A DNA stretch of 64,000 nt, taken from positions 10,725,001-10,789,000 of the forward strand of contig NC_068562.1 of assembly GCF_022201045.2 (NCBI RefSeq), given 5' to 3'. Below the pieces are notes generated by a model, which had not been told where the DNA came from, did not search any database, and worked only from the letters and a program-made list of their open reading frames with translations. Below, piece by piece: positions 47,860-59,300 of the stretch. Source of the DNA: Citrus sinensis (Eukaryota > Streptophyta > Magnoliopsida > Sapindales > Rutaceae). Position 1 is the first letter of the stretch. Every line of letters begins with the position of its first letter. The position numbers were made by a program, and so were the translations under genes.

Positions 47860-48298
47860 CAAATTTGTAAGTGTAGTTTGACTAAAGTGGCCTTCAAATG
47901 TTAAAAATGATGAGGGTAGTTTGGGAATGAAGTGTTTTTTTTAAAAAAAAAAATTGTAACGGATGGAAATTAGAAAATGGAATTGGAGCTTTGAGAGGAT
48001 GTGAATGAAGAGGAAGAAGGATAAGAGAGGGAGAGTGAAGACAAGTTTCTTTAAATGCTCAATATATTCCTTTCAATGAAAATAGACAAATCGTCATTCA
48101 TTCTCTATGTAAACAAGAAGATCACCGCTACATACTGTGAAGATTGAAAGAGACTTGAAACTGATGAAATGGTTACACACACACACACTAGCTATGTGCT
48201 AGTGTACGTGTTATGTGTCATGGGCTCGAGGTGACACAAATATGGAAAGATTAACCCCTTTTTTTATTGCCACATAATTTACAACTTTTGGTGATTTT

Positions 48299-48712
48299 GA
48301 GTGTGTGGAAAGAGAGACAAGATTTGATCACCCTTTTTTCTTTTGATGGGGTCGAATGATAGGACAAAATTGAAATTATGGGTTCATCAAAATTTTCCTA
48401 ATCAAATGATTAAATGCTAATGGGTACAACCTAGTTTCCATATTCTTTGCCAAAGAAATGTACAAAGTAGTGGCATATAGGAGTGTATGGAAAGAGAGAC
48501 GAGCTTTAATCACTTTCTCTTTGATGGGGTCGAATTATCGGACATAATTGTGATGACAAAGTGATCAAAATTTCCTAATACTTTTGGAGACTAAGATTAA
48601 TGAGTGTGTGAAAGAGAGAAAATCTTTAGTCAGTTTCTCTTTGGACGGTGTCGAATTATAGGACAATTGAAATCATGAGTTGATTAAAATTTCATAATCA
48701 AATGATTAAATA
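48299..48712 (+). repeat. Three degenerate tandem copies of a ~115-bp unit
   Basis: Copies start at about 48299, 48481 and 48602. Each opens GAGTGTRTGGAAAGAGAGA, then TTTGATGGGGTCGAATTATMGGACA, then ATCAAAATTTCCTAAT and an AATGATTAAATGC end in two of the copies. Copy 1 is followed by about 70 bp of extra sequence. Confidence 0.7.
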
Positions 48713-48962
48713 CAGCCACTCAGCCAAGGGTCCAATGGTAACCGTTGCCCTCCTTGGTTTGAGTCCTCTTTTGCGGATAATTGAGTGGAAATAACCATCT
48801 ATACTTCTAATTTATGAGCGTAAAAAATTTGAATTAAGCTATAATAAACTTGATTTTGGTTTTGATTTATACCTCCCTCTAATATTTCTTTGTCATTTGA
48901 TAACTTATATTACAGGTAGGTTTCCGCTTAATCCCTCACCATCATGGTGGTCCTTACAGGTA

Positions 48963-48987
48963 GGGGGAAGGGGGGTGGGGGGAAGGG
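48963..48987 (+). other. G-quadruplex-forming tract
   Basis: Four G-runs of 5, 6, 6 and 3 separated by AA, T and AA. The short loops fit an intramolecular G-quadruplex on the + strand. Confidence 0.6.
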
Positions 48988-49916
48988 AAAAAAAAACTTG
49001 ACCTAGGATAATCCCCACTAAAATTCTAATAATAAATATTTAGTTGTTTTCTCATTATAATATATAATCGGTTAAAAAATGATTAATTACAAATGGCTAA
49101 AAGCAAGGAAGTTTCCCTATTCTTTGCCAAAGAAATGTAGAAAGTGATGGCATTAATGAGCTAAGTTTTGTGCACTTTTGCAATGTCTAGCTGTATACAC
49201 AACCAACACGTGAACTCTTGGCTTTTGTCATTTTGGCAAAGCTACACCTTCATTTCTGTGTGAGCACGGGCAAAAACTATTGCTCTGATTCATGCGTCCG
49301 CTTGGTTCCAACCACTACTGGACCACACTAATTCTCATGCAGACACCTCAGGCTTCGGCCTATTTGATGTCAATTCCTTCTAAAGCACTTCTGCTTGAAA
49401 AATGGGGAAGCACTTGAGCCTCATTTCATATTTATAATATTATGTTCCGTGAAACGAAGGGCTTGATACAACCATGATTCTTCAATAGTAGGCTAATTAG
49501 TCGACAACAAAAGAATAGAGTAGATTTGTCTATTTTAATCACAGGGTGCAACAAAGAAAAGAAGTTCAAAGGGAGAGTACGAATTCAGAGTTTTGAAGTC
49601 ATGATCGATCAACAATTTCTGGACAAATCAATCAAATGAAAGGTACAAATTTGGACTAAGATATAATCAAGAAATTATTAAATTTAATGTTGTTGCTATC
49701 AATAAAAAACCAAATTCGAATTCTACAAAGAACATGAATGTATGAGTAAACAGATACTAAACTCATTATCTACGGGAAAAAGGCGGAATTAAGACAGACG
49801 GGCTCATACTTTGTTTAGCTACTATTATTTGTGTAATTTGAGAAGATCCTACAAGCAATACCTCAAGTATTGATGCTTCTCATTCTTCATGCGGCAAGGA
49901 ATTGGAAGAAACTATT

Positions 49917-52900
49917 TCAGATATTGCGTGGACTAGATGCTTCACTGGGTGTCTCACCTGCTGCATTCAAAGCTGATCCACCTGGAAGAGTACCATTCCC
50001 GCCTTCATTTTCAGAGACAACTGGGATCTTAACAGCAGCTCTTTCCATCTCCTTCTCAAGCTCTTCTTCCTGACGCAAAGCTGTAAATTGGGTATCTAAA
50101 GACCTGGCTGCTCCTAACCATGCAAGAACAATCACCAAAAGTATCCCTCCAAGATAAGGAGTTGAATTCGCAAGGGACCCAAAGGTTAATATCATAAACT
50201 GCTGAATAAGAGCTCCTCCAGATTTCCCCAACGGGTTGCACACAACATCGATGGCTGCCTTCCCTTTAACCTAACAAAAGCATTTTGACAGGCAAAGTCA
50301 ACAAAAGAACAACTCGAAGAAACTTCAGTCAAAAGATTTCACAATCAAAACTTAGATCAAGAGTAAATAATGATGTTTTCATTCTGAGACCATTTTTTCC
50401 AATTTTAACACTAGAATTGTTAAACCGATTCAAAGTTCTAGATTTATCTGGGTTTACAAATTATTGAAAACAATGCCAAAAGAATTCCAAAAATAAGGTA
50501 GAAAATTTCTAACCTTGGTGTCTTCATCTAATGGAATGTAGGCCATTTCTTTGCAAGGATCAAACAAGCTGTACTTGGCACTCTTACTGAAAATATTTTG
50601 CATGGCACCCACATATACAGCAGCAAGAAGAGGAGTCATTCCGAACTTCGCAAGAGCAGGTCCCAGAGGATCCCCAAATAATAGTAGAGAAAAGAAACCA
50701 ACTCCTGTAAGCAGGAGGACTGTGGGTGTGATCTTTGCAGCAACTCCCCATCCAAATTTATCAAATATAAATTGACTTAGAAGCATCATCGTGAATGTTG
50801 CTATTCCAGTAGCTGTTGAGAAGTCTCCCATAAAGGAAGAATACTCATTCGGACTTGGGAACTACAAAATTGAGAGAAGGGGAAAACAGATAATCAGACA
50901 TTGTATTGGTAAGCCCATCATGTGAAGAGGATACATGCAGAAGGCAAATTAAATTCACCTGAGCCTTGAGCTTCGATTTCCATGTAACCTCAACTAGATT
51001 AATACTGATACCATATGCAACCACTAAAGTAGCAAGATCCCTAATGTATCTTGAAGACACCAAGAATTTCAAGCTCTCCATTGTTCCCATCTTTGGCTTC
51101 TCCTGCAAATGGATTAACAATAAGGGGAAAAAAATTATTTTTTTGATAAAGTAACTACAGATCACATTAGAACATTTTCTTAGTCGATAAATGCACATAT
51201 TTTTACAACTCTCTATGCCTGTGGCTAAGTTCAACTGTGTAAGCACATGGGCCTATTATAGCAAATGCACCATGTCTTTTTACATGGATTACTTTGATAA
51301 AAATAGCGTCAATACCTCTATCTATTTAAATGTTCTTCATTGATACATTTTTTGAGTTTCTTAAAAAAAAAAAAAAATTGCTTTGCACAAAAAATGCTCT
51401 CATGGGATGTAACAGTACATATCATACAGATGAATGGTAATCTATACAGTGAAACACAAAGGACATAAAATACTTGCTTTGCCCAAATAATGCTCTCATG
51501 CTATGTAACAATACATATCACACAGATAAATTGTAATCTATACAGTGAAACACAAATATACATGTCCAAAACCTAAAGCAAGATAACTTGAACAATATTA
51601 ACCAAAAACAGGTAATAGAAAAAGTAAGTAGAGTCCAATGTTGCTCAATATGTTTCAATGAGCAGATACCTGACTATTGGTGCAATTGAAATATGACTAA
51701 CAATAGGATTATGTCCGAGCAAAATATTACCTTCTTCTTCTTACTACGGGTAGGAAGTTCAACATTATTGTTCACCCACCAGTAAAGTCCACAAATTGAA
51801 AGCCCCATCAGAACCACAATGCTCATCATTCCTTTCAAGGAGACAGCCCAACCATCAACTCCAGGACCCAAATTTTTCCTCAAATTAGAAAAATACTTCA
51901 CTGTTCGGCCAGAGAAAATTAGGGCAACATTGGCCCCAAGCCCAAACAGAGGGTAGAACCTTTTGGCTTCGTCAACGGTAGTTATCTGCCCCAAGAATCC
52001 ACAAAACAATATTAAGTCACGCAAAAACCAAAGCAAATCAGAAATAACTAATGGGAACTTGATACAATCAAAATTTAGATTCCAGTAAATGTGGCTGATT
52101 CTAATAATTATTTTCAACTTAACATAAAAGCAGAAATATGTGCCTCAACTGCTAAGAAAACAGAGATGAGAAAATTTTCTAAGTCATAACCACATCTGAA
52201 TTTAGATAGGCAGTTGTACAATTAGAATATTTTCTTCGTATCTTCCCCAGCTTTCATTTCCATTACAAATAAAGATTTAAAGGAATTGCACAATTATTAT
52301 AAGAAGAACTAGTGTGGGATTATTGTAGTCGCTATCAAGCATCAAGACCTTATATTTTAGCATTACCGAAAACACAGAAAATTCGAATCAACCAGTTTCT
52401 GATAATACCTAAAAGCAAACAACAACGCTGCAATGCATGTTTCTGAACAACCAGACCTATTGTCCACAGGTATTCAACGCATCACACTCCAGGGCATTTT
52501 TCATTTTCATCTATGCCAAATTTTAACCCAGCTATAAGGTGGAAACAAATTGTCTGTCTAAATACTTGAAAACCTTTTAGTAAAATTCATGACCTCTTTA
52601 CAAAAGCATGAAAACAGGACAAACCATGAAGAGAAGACAATAACAAAAGATCAATCACATCCGAGAAACATGCTTCGTGCGGCATTCAATGACCTAGTTT
52701 AGAAGCCAGAAATCACTTTCAAACTTTTAGCATCCCACGAATGCCAAATCATTGATTCACGCATGCTAGATTGTTTATGAATTCAGAGAATAATCAGCAA
52801 TTTTCACTCTCACTTGGGAACGGCCTTTGCAAAAGGGCCACAATCTATTACCATAATTACCAATCTAGACCACTAATAACCATCAGCGTCCAAAAAAGTT

Positions 52901-53814
52901 AACAAAGAAAATAACAAAACGAAACAACCTAATCAATTCAATTATTTAAAAGTACCAAACACACAAGATTATGGTTCGAGAATCATATCCTCAAAACAAT
53001 AATGCGAACAGATTGATGAAGAAAGTAAATCAACTGATTGTATAATCACCTGATTGGCAAACCCCCAAAACAGAACAGAAATCACCACACTGCCCCAAAG
53101 TTCAGCCATGACATAGAACAAACAGAAACTCCAAATCCTCATAATAGCCAAGGGACCAAGAAACCTCGGGCCAAGAATGTTGAGAAGCTTATCAGCTAGT
53201 GCCTGAGGGTGGATAGCGTTACTCAGGGGATACAAAAGAAAACCAAAAGCCCCAAAAAAGGCTATAAATGGGACAATAACAGTGTAAAACAAGGCCTGTT
53301 TGGACAACTTATCAGCCAACTTCGTGTATAACAACATAAACCCAATAGCCATAGGCAAATTCACCCAAGTCTTCAAAAATGGTATAATCTCAGCACTGCT
53401 TCCTTTAGCTGTCACAACCAAGACATCCTTTGTGTCCCTAAGGATTGTGTAATTAAAAAGAATACAAAAGAACATTAACCCAAGTGGGATAATCTTCTTG
53501 AAAGTTGTATATTCAATACCAAAGAACTTTGGTTTCTCAGCTTCACCAAGCAAAGGCTGCCCATCAGCAGAAGCAGAAGCTGCTGCTTCGGCTTTGCAAA
53601 TAAGCAAAGGTCTCTCCTTTGGGACAAACCCTTGTGGCTTTGACACAAAGCTTTGAAACTTTGACACCCCATTTGAAGATAATGAAAACCCATCGAGGGT
53701 TCTTGGTTTTGCGGCCAAAAATCTCTGCTTTAAGCCATTAGAAGCCTGCAAGCTCCTGATTTTTGGATTCAATGGCAAGGAAAGAAGCCCTCTTGTTTGC
53801 AGAACAGCATCCAT
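49917..53814 (-). CDS. NTT: Plastidic ATP/ADP translocator (NTT/AATP)
   Basis: Five exons (53050-53814, 51731-51985, 50959-51102, 50514-50861, 49917-50270) join in frame to 621 aa, matching the roughly 620 aa of plant NTTs. Residues 1 to about 80 are a Ser/Lys-rich plastid transit peptide, then KFFGIEYTTFKKIIPLGLMFF starts a 12-span carrier with family motifs NYTILRDTKDVLVVTA, AELWGSVVISVLFWGFANQ, EVTWKSKLKAQFPSPNEYS and DPCKEMAYIPLDEDTKVKGKAAIDVV. It exchanges cytosolic ATP for stromal ADP plus Pi across the inner plastid envelope, supplying plastids at night and in non-green tissue. The gene family is related to the ATP importers of chlamydiae and rickettsiae. Arabidopsis has two copies, NTT1 and NTT2; this one cannot be assigned to either alone. 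A 96-bp tandem duplication lies in intron 2. Confidence 0.95.
51378..51566. repeat. Tandem duplication (period 96) inside NTT intron 2
   Basis: TTGCTTTGCMCAAAWAATGCTCTCATG starts at 51378 and again at 51474; the copies stay similar through AATCTATACAGTGAAACACAAA. They differ at scattered bases, so the duplication is not recent. Confidence 0.85.
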
Positions 53815-53845
53815 CTCTCTCTCTCACTCTCTCTCCCTCTCCTTA
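53815..53845 (-). promoter_or_regulatory. GA-rich 5' leader of NTT
   Basis: On the coding strand the bases just before the ATG are an almost pure GA tract (GAGGGAGAGAGAGTGAGAGA). Such tracts are common in plant 5' leaders and bind GAGA/BPC factors; the role here is inferred. Confidence 0.45.
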
Positions 53846-54709
53846 TCTCAATCCCTTGAAGAAACAAAAAGCTTGAATTTTTCAAGAGAAGAACACAAGA
53901 GAGATAGATAGAGAGATAAGGCGGTCGCTTCGGAGTTGAAGATAGTTTGTTTCCTCGAACCAAAGAAAAAATATCAAAACCCTTTTTGAGATTAAAACCA
54001 GAAACGAATAAAAATATCAGATAAAAAATACAATTTCTTTTTTTTTTTTTTGGGGTTACACCTATGAATTTTTCTTTAATGGCTGTTTTAAGAAAGTGAT
54101 TATAATACGTTGTCAGAAAGAAGTTGCTGAATAAATATGCTTACTTTTATAATAAAAATTGTGCAAAAGAAGACAAAATTTGTGAAGATTGCGAGACAAC
54201 AGATGGAAGGGAGGGGCAGTGAAAAGTTGATGGGCAAAATCCAGTCAAGCAAATTATATATATATTTTTAAAAAAAAAATAATTAAAACAAAAAAATGAT
54301 CTCCATTAGCAATTGTTAATTAGTGGTGGTGCCAATGGTTCATGTGAGAAAAGCGGTGAATGGGATTTAGATATTTTGCACTTTATGTTTAAAATGCTCG
54401 TGGGTTTTCTGGTTTTGTGGGTCTTTTGAGTTTGAAAGTTACATGTGAGATCCCAAGTTGTCCAAGCAAACCGTGTGACTCGCTCATCTGTGCCCTTTTC
54501 CCCGTACTTGCCAATAAGCATTAGGAAGGGTTGCAACAATTATAAGCTTGGGGGACAAAAAAGGGAAAATATTTTTCCGTGTGAAAATTGTTTTTAATTA
54601 TAATCTTATTCTATCTAGATTTCATCTAAGATTGGTCTTATAAATTCGACCGCGTTAGATTACATACTTTGGTAGTACTTCAAATTTTTTCAATATAGAT
54701 TTTTAATTT

Positions 54710-54975
54710 ATAGTGCGTTTGGAATTGCGGTTGGACAGTTATAACTTAAAAGTTACAACACTAAAGTATTTAGTAAATACTAACTACTGTAGTTTGGAAA
54801 CTATATTGATATGATTTTTCACTTGTATAATAAAAAATCTATTATATCTTTAATAATTTTATCAAAATTATTATTTAAAATTTATATTTGTTATATATTA
54901 CTAACTTTTATTTCATAATTATAATTTTTTTCACAGCAGCTATAGCTTAAAAGTTACAGCACCTCAATTCAATAT
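54710..54975. mobile_element. MITE-like element with imperfect inverted ends
   Basis: The left end GTGCGTTTGGAATTGCGGTTGGACAGTT and the reverse complement of the right end (TATTGAATTGAGGTGCTGTAACTTTTAAG) are similar, and AACTTAAAAGTTACA / GCTTAAAAGTTACAGCACC occur near both ends. Length and AT-rich interior fit a MITE. The target duplication was not fixed. Confidence 0.45.
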
Positions 54976-55164
54976 GATCTTATACGGTTGTTATTCAAGA
55001 ATACTTTTAGATTCAATTTTAAGGTGAATACATTAGATGAACAGAATAAATAAACAAGTTTGCTTGATTTCAATTTGATTGTATTATGCATAGTTCAAGT
55101 TTTTTGACCAAAAGTGGGTGGGTGCTGCATTATTGGAATATGAACGCATTCTTAGTTGTACTTC

Positions 55165-55199
<35 letters not shown>
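55165..55199. repeat. (AAT)n microsatellite
   Basis: About eleven AAT units. Confidence 0.9.
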
Positions 55200-56219
55200 G
55201 GTTTGTGAAATGGGAACATCATTTTCATCTAACAATTTGCATTTCAGTCTCAATCAAATGTTGCAAAGAGAAATTAGGAGTATGATTTCTTTGAGCTCAA
55301 CAAACATGTGCAAAATGGACCTTGACACCAAATTTTTCTTTTCCCCCACGAGTCAATTAAAGCACTCAAAATTGGCGGCTTGCAGATCTCAACACGAATA
55401 CTTTTTTTTCCCCGTTGTATGTAAATGTTTCAAAATTATTAGTATGAAGGTAAATTTCGTTAAATTCTTTTTAAACGTCTACAGTTTTTATTTTCCTTGA
55501 TGATAAATATCCAAACTTGTTCCGAAATAGGTTTCTGAGAAATTTGAAAATTAAAAGAAATTTGCTGACAAATTTTAGAATCAAAAACCTTGTCAATAAT
55601 TTTAATTGAAAGAAAAAGAAAGATTAATTGAAGCGACTCAAATTTATATACACGTAAATTCTTTTATTCATTAATGACTCAGTAGTCCTATGAAATGATC
55701 TTTAAACGTGAATATTCAATAATTTAATGATAAATTATTTTATTTTTTGTTTGTGAATGTAGTAGTTCAAGAAATTAATAAAGAATCACATTCGTTATAT
55801 TAATTTAAAAGAATAATTTAAAATATAATATTAATTGAGAATGAAATTAAAACTTAAATATTGAAATTGGTAGGATTACTCTATAATTAAGAGTAATATA
55901 ATCAGATAGTGAACGAAGTAAGTGACACGTTAAACATATTCCGCGTTTTGGTCTTTATTTTTGATTGAATAAACAAGGATGAGACAGTAGGTCTAAAGAG
56001 GGGGGCACAGAAGTCCACGAGTTGGAATAAACAAAATTAAAAGCCTCTCATTACTCAGAAGCTGCCTTTTAAAGACATTTTATAAAACATATATAATGCA
56101 CAGCACCACCTACCTCCACTACCGCGTGGTTGTTGGTGTTCTTCCTCCTCAGTAATGTAGCTTCGTAAGTAGATTCTCGAGTTCATCGATTCTTATGTTG
56201 TATTATTATTATTATTATT

Positions 56220-57225
56220 AGTGAAATTATCATTACACCATTTTTTTATCTTATGTTTATTCAACCACCACAAAATTTTAATATATTTTCTGCACTATTT
56301 TTTTAAATTTGTATCAATTAATCATTTTTACATTAACACCGTTAGATAATTTAAACAAACATTCATTCATTCATTCACTCAACAATCGGAACGAACATAA
56401 GGAGCAAGTGGAGAGAGAAACCTGAATGAATGGAGGAACGTACCTCTGACGCACTATGTTGGGAGTAAGGTTGAATATTGATTAATACATAATCGATCGA
56501 ACACTACTTGAAAACGACTCTTTTGCTCAGAAACGAAATGTTTCAAATGCTCCTAAAAATGATAATTTTATCCCTAAATAAATGAAAAGACTATTTTATC
56601 TTATAAAAGTTTTGAAAAATAAAAAAAATTATAATTATAAAAATACCCCTACATTTAAAAAAATAAATTCAAAATAGAGGTGCTTATTTGATTTTTATTA
56701 AATTTAGATTTAGCATTTTGTAAAATTTTAATAATTATTTTTATTAAAATTTTATAATTTTGCAAAATTTTAACAAAAAATAACTGAATTTATTTATTAA
56801 AAATTTATAGTTTTGCAAAATTTTATTAAAATAACTTTATTTATTTATTAAAAATGAATCACAATATTTTAATAATTTAAGGGATTTTTATAAATCCCAA
56901 AATTTTGTAATTATAATTTTTTATTAAAATATTTTTTATTTAAAATAAAAATTCTAATTTTTGGATTTATTTCTGTATTAAATGTAGGGGTATTTTTATA
57001 ATTATTTTTTTAAATTTTCAAAGCTTTTACAAGATAAAATAATTTTTTAATTTATTTAGGAGTAAAATTGTCATTTCGTTTAAATTATTTAACAGTGTTA
57101 ATGAAAAAATGACTAATTGATACAAATTTCAAAAGAAAGATGACGCAGAGAACATGTTAGAATTTTGTGGTGGTTGAATGAACATAAGACAAAAGAAAGG
57201 TGGTGCAATGATAATTTTCTTTATT
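56220..57225. mobile_element. Foldback/MULE-type MITE with ~330-bp inverted arms
   Basis: The reverse complement of about 56900-57220 matches about 56222-56690: ATTATCATTRCACCA at the tips, TCTTATGTTYATTCAACCACCACAAAAT, AATTTGTATCAATTARTCATTTTT, ATTAACACYGTTARATAATTTAAAC, CCCTAAATAAAT and AAAATACCCCTACATTTAA. The left arm is interrupted at about 56360-56551 by about 190 bp missing from the right arm. There is no coding capacity. Confidence 0.75.
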
Positions 57226-57370
57226 GTAAAAAGATAAATTAATTTCAAGTACATTTGTTCTTATTTTTTTTAATATTGACACACTCTTAAGTCGTAGTAT
57301 TTAATAATTTTATTTTTGAATAAATTATAAAACTGTGTGGTTTAATAGCATTAAAAACTGACTCTTTTAA

Positions 57371-57580
57371 CCAAAGTTAGTTGGTGTGAGTGATTCGTCA
57401 CCATCACTCCTTAAAAGAGGTCAGGGGTTCAAGCCTCGTCTTGTATGAAATTATCACTTTGGCCAGCACTTTACCCTTACGGGCCGACTCGGTGCGAGCG
57501 GGGATTATTTTGGGTTCTGGGTTGAGGCACTCTCACAATTGAGACCCACTCAGGATCACCTCGTGGTTCAGACAAAAAAG
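57371..57580 (+). mobile_element. tRNA-derived SINE with perfect 17-bp TSD
   Basis: A 210-bp insert flanked by the exact 17-bp duplication AAAACTGACTCTTTTAA (57354-57370 and 57581-57597). Near its 5' end it has an A-box-like TAGTTGGTGTGAGTG and the perfect pol III B box GGTTCAAGCC at 57426-57435, and it ends in an A-rich tail (GACAAAAAAG). This is the full SINE signature. Confidence 0.88.
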
Positions 57581-58233
57581 AAAACTGACTCTTTTAAAAT
57601 AAATAATTTAAAAGCGTGCAGTTTAATAACATTAAAAATTAACTCTTTTAAACCGCACTGTTTAAAAGTATGTTCGCATGAAAAAAATGAAAGCGCCCAC
57701 ACTAAAAAAAGACTATATGTATGTATGTATGTATGTATTTCTTTAGTGAGGATATCCCTACTTTAATAAAATGAGAATGTATACTAAAATATAAAATAAA
57801 AAAATACGAATTTCAACTGTATTTTTTTGTCTGTTAATGTATTAAAATCTATATTTTCAATCTGTTTGTGGCATTGTCACTTTATTAAAATAAAAATGTC
57901 ATCACTAGAGAATTATTATTACTACTGCTTCTATTATTATGATAATATAGATTTAGTAGATCCTATTTTATAATATAACGTAAGCAATAAGAAACAGAAA
58001 AAAGATGACAACAAATTGAGTTTGAGGCAAATGCTTCTAAGTCAGTTTGAAATAGGGATAGATCTCTCTGTAGTGCTGGATTTGACGTCCCATTATCAAA
58101 TTTGATATTCACTTTGCTACATTTAATTAAACTCATAGAACCCATTGATTGTATTATCAGCACATCACAGTTTAATATACATGCATGCACACACCAGTAA
58201 CTACAACTATAGTAGATAGGTTGTCATTAGGTA

Positions 58234-58370
58234 CTTCTTGTTAGGGAGTACCCAACAAGAAGCTTGTGTAATATACTAGAAACAAGCTTTTTAAAAACTT
58301 TTAAAAGTTTAAAAAACTTTTAATAATTTCTTGTTGATGCAGAAGTGAATAATAAGTTTGTTTCTAGTAT
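58234..58370. repeat. Nested hairpins (foldback structure)
   Basis: CTTCTTGTTAGGG (58234-58246) pairs with CCCAACAAGAAG (58251-58262). Further out TACTAGAAACAAGCTT (about 58274-58289) pairs with AAGTTTGTTTCTAGTA (58354-58369). AT-rich mirror runs fill the middle. Confidence 0.6.
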
Positions 58371-59184
58371 TGATTCTTTTTTTTTTTTTCCTTTTTTCTC
58401 CTTATAAAATAAATCGAATGATCTCTACTGTCGAGTCACACAAGTCACAACCACTAAAAACTATCTACTCTTTAAACAAATCATACCCTGTTATCAATCA
58501 ATGGAGAGTCCATATCCAGATGACAATAGATTCACAAATCAAAACTAGCTTTCAATAAAGAAGTTTGGAGCAGAAAGAGCCAAAAGCACTAATTCAAAAG
58601 AAGTGAGAAGCCCCATGAGCTATTTGCATGTATATGATGGTTCAGTTGAATATATATAGCATGTGACTTGTGTTTTAAATGATTTAATTAATCAAAGCTG
58701 GCAAACGTTGCATTCACCAAATGGGAAAAGCCAACATCTAATAAAGCTTATGAGTGCATGGTTAGCTTTATAGAGTAAACGGCTGTGGCTCTCAGTTGTT
58801 TTTGTCGAGTTATGAAGATGTGACTTTGATTTTTAGAGTGACATGAGCTGGCTTAATTAGGTATGGGCTTTCAAATTACTACAAATAAAAAGTTTTTTCA
58901 TTATCTAGTGTAGTAAATTGTGTGTCACAATCAAAATGTACAATGTAGACTATTAACTCTGTTACCTTTTTTTGAATTTAACAATTTTGCAAGGTGACAC
59001 ACGTCGTCTATTATATTATTTGAGTAACGAATAAAATAATTGCAGCTGCATTAAATAAATTATTGGTGGAGTTTTACCGCTTCAGTGGTCATATCCAACT
59101 CGAATCTAAATTAGTTATGACCCAATATAATATTCGGATACCAAATGGTTTAATACACAAAAAATGAATAAAGTAATTGCCGAT

Positions 59185-59300
59185 AAGGTCTTGGTCTGGT
59201 AGAGGGTTAATGCCCTCGACTCCTCTAATGAATGGTTCGTGACTAATCCCTCCTTAAACAAATGTATTAGGTGTGATAAAAATATTTCCTCATATATCAA
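59185..59300 (+). mobile_element. Possible tRNA-related SINE fragment
   Basis: TGGTCTGGTAGAGGG resembles a pol III A box and GGTTCGTGACTAATCCC a B box about 45 bp later, in tRNA-like spacing. No target duplication was found. Confidence 0.35.

Larger units (their letters stand above)
47860..49916. other. Intergenic between NPH3-domain and NTT genes
   Basis: Holds the NPH3-gene promoter, a (CA)n run near 48175-48190, a degenerate tandem repeat (48299-48712), a G-rich tract (48963-48987) and the 3' flank of NTT. A 50-bp segment near 48430-48480 (TTCTTTGCCAAAGAAATGTA) recurs at about 49117-49155. No gene was recognised. Confidence 0.5.

Noticed and set aside
47796..49800. Missing BTB exon of the NPH3-domain gene
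   Set aside because: No minus-strand frame with BTB motifs is present and a TATA box sits 56 bp before the ATG.
55156..55500. 114-codon frame starting with a poly-Asn run
   Set aside because: The start is simply the (AAT)n microsatellite; the remainder has no recognisable similarity.
57371..57580. tRNA gene
   Set aside because: It has a B box but no cloverleaf or acceptor stem, and 17-bp target duplications flank it, so it is a SINE.
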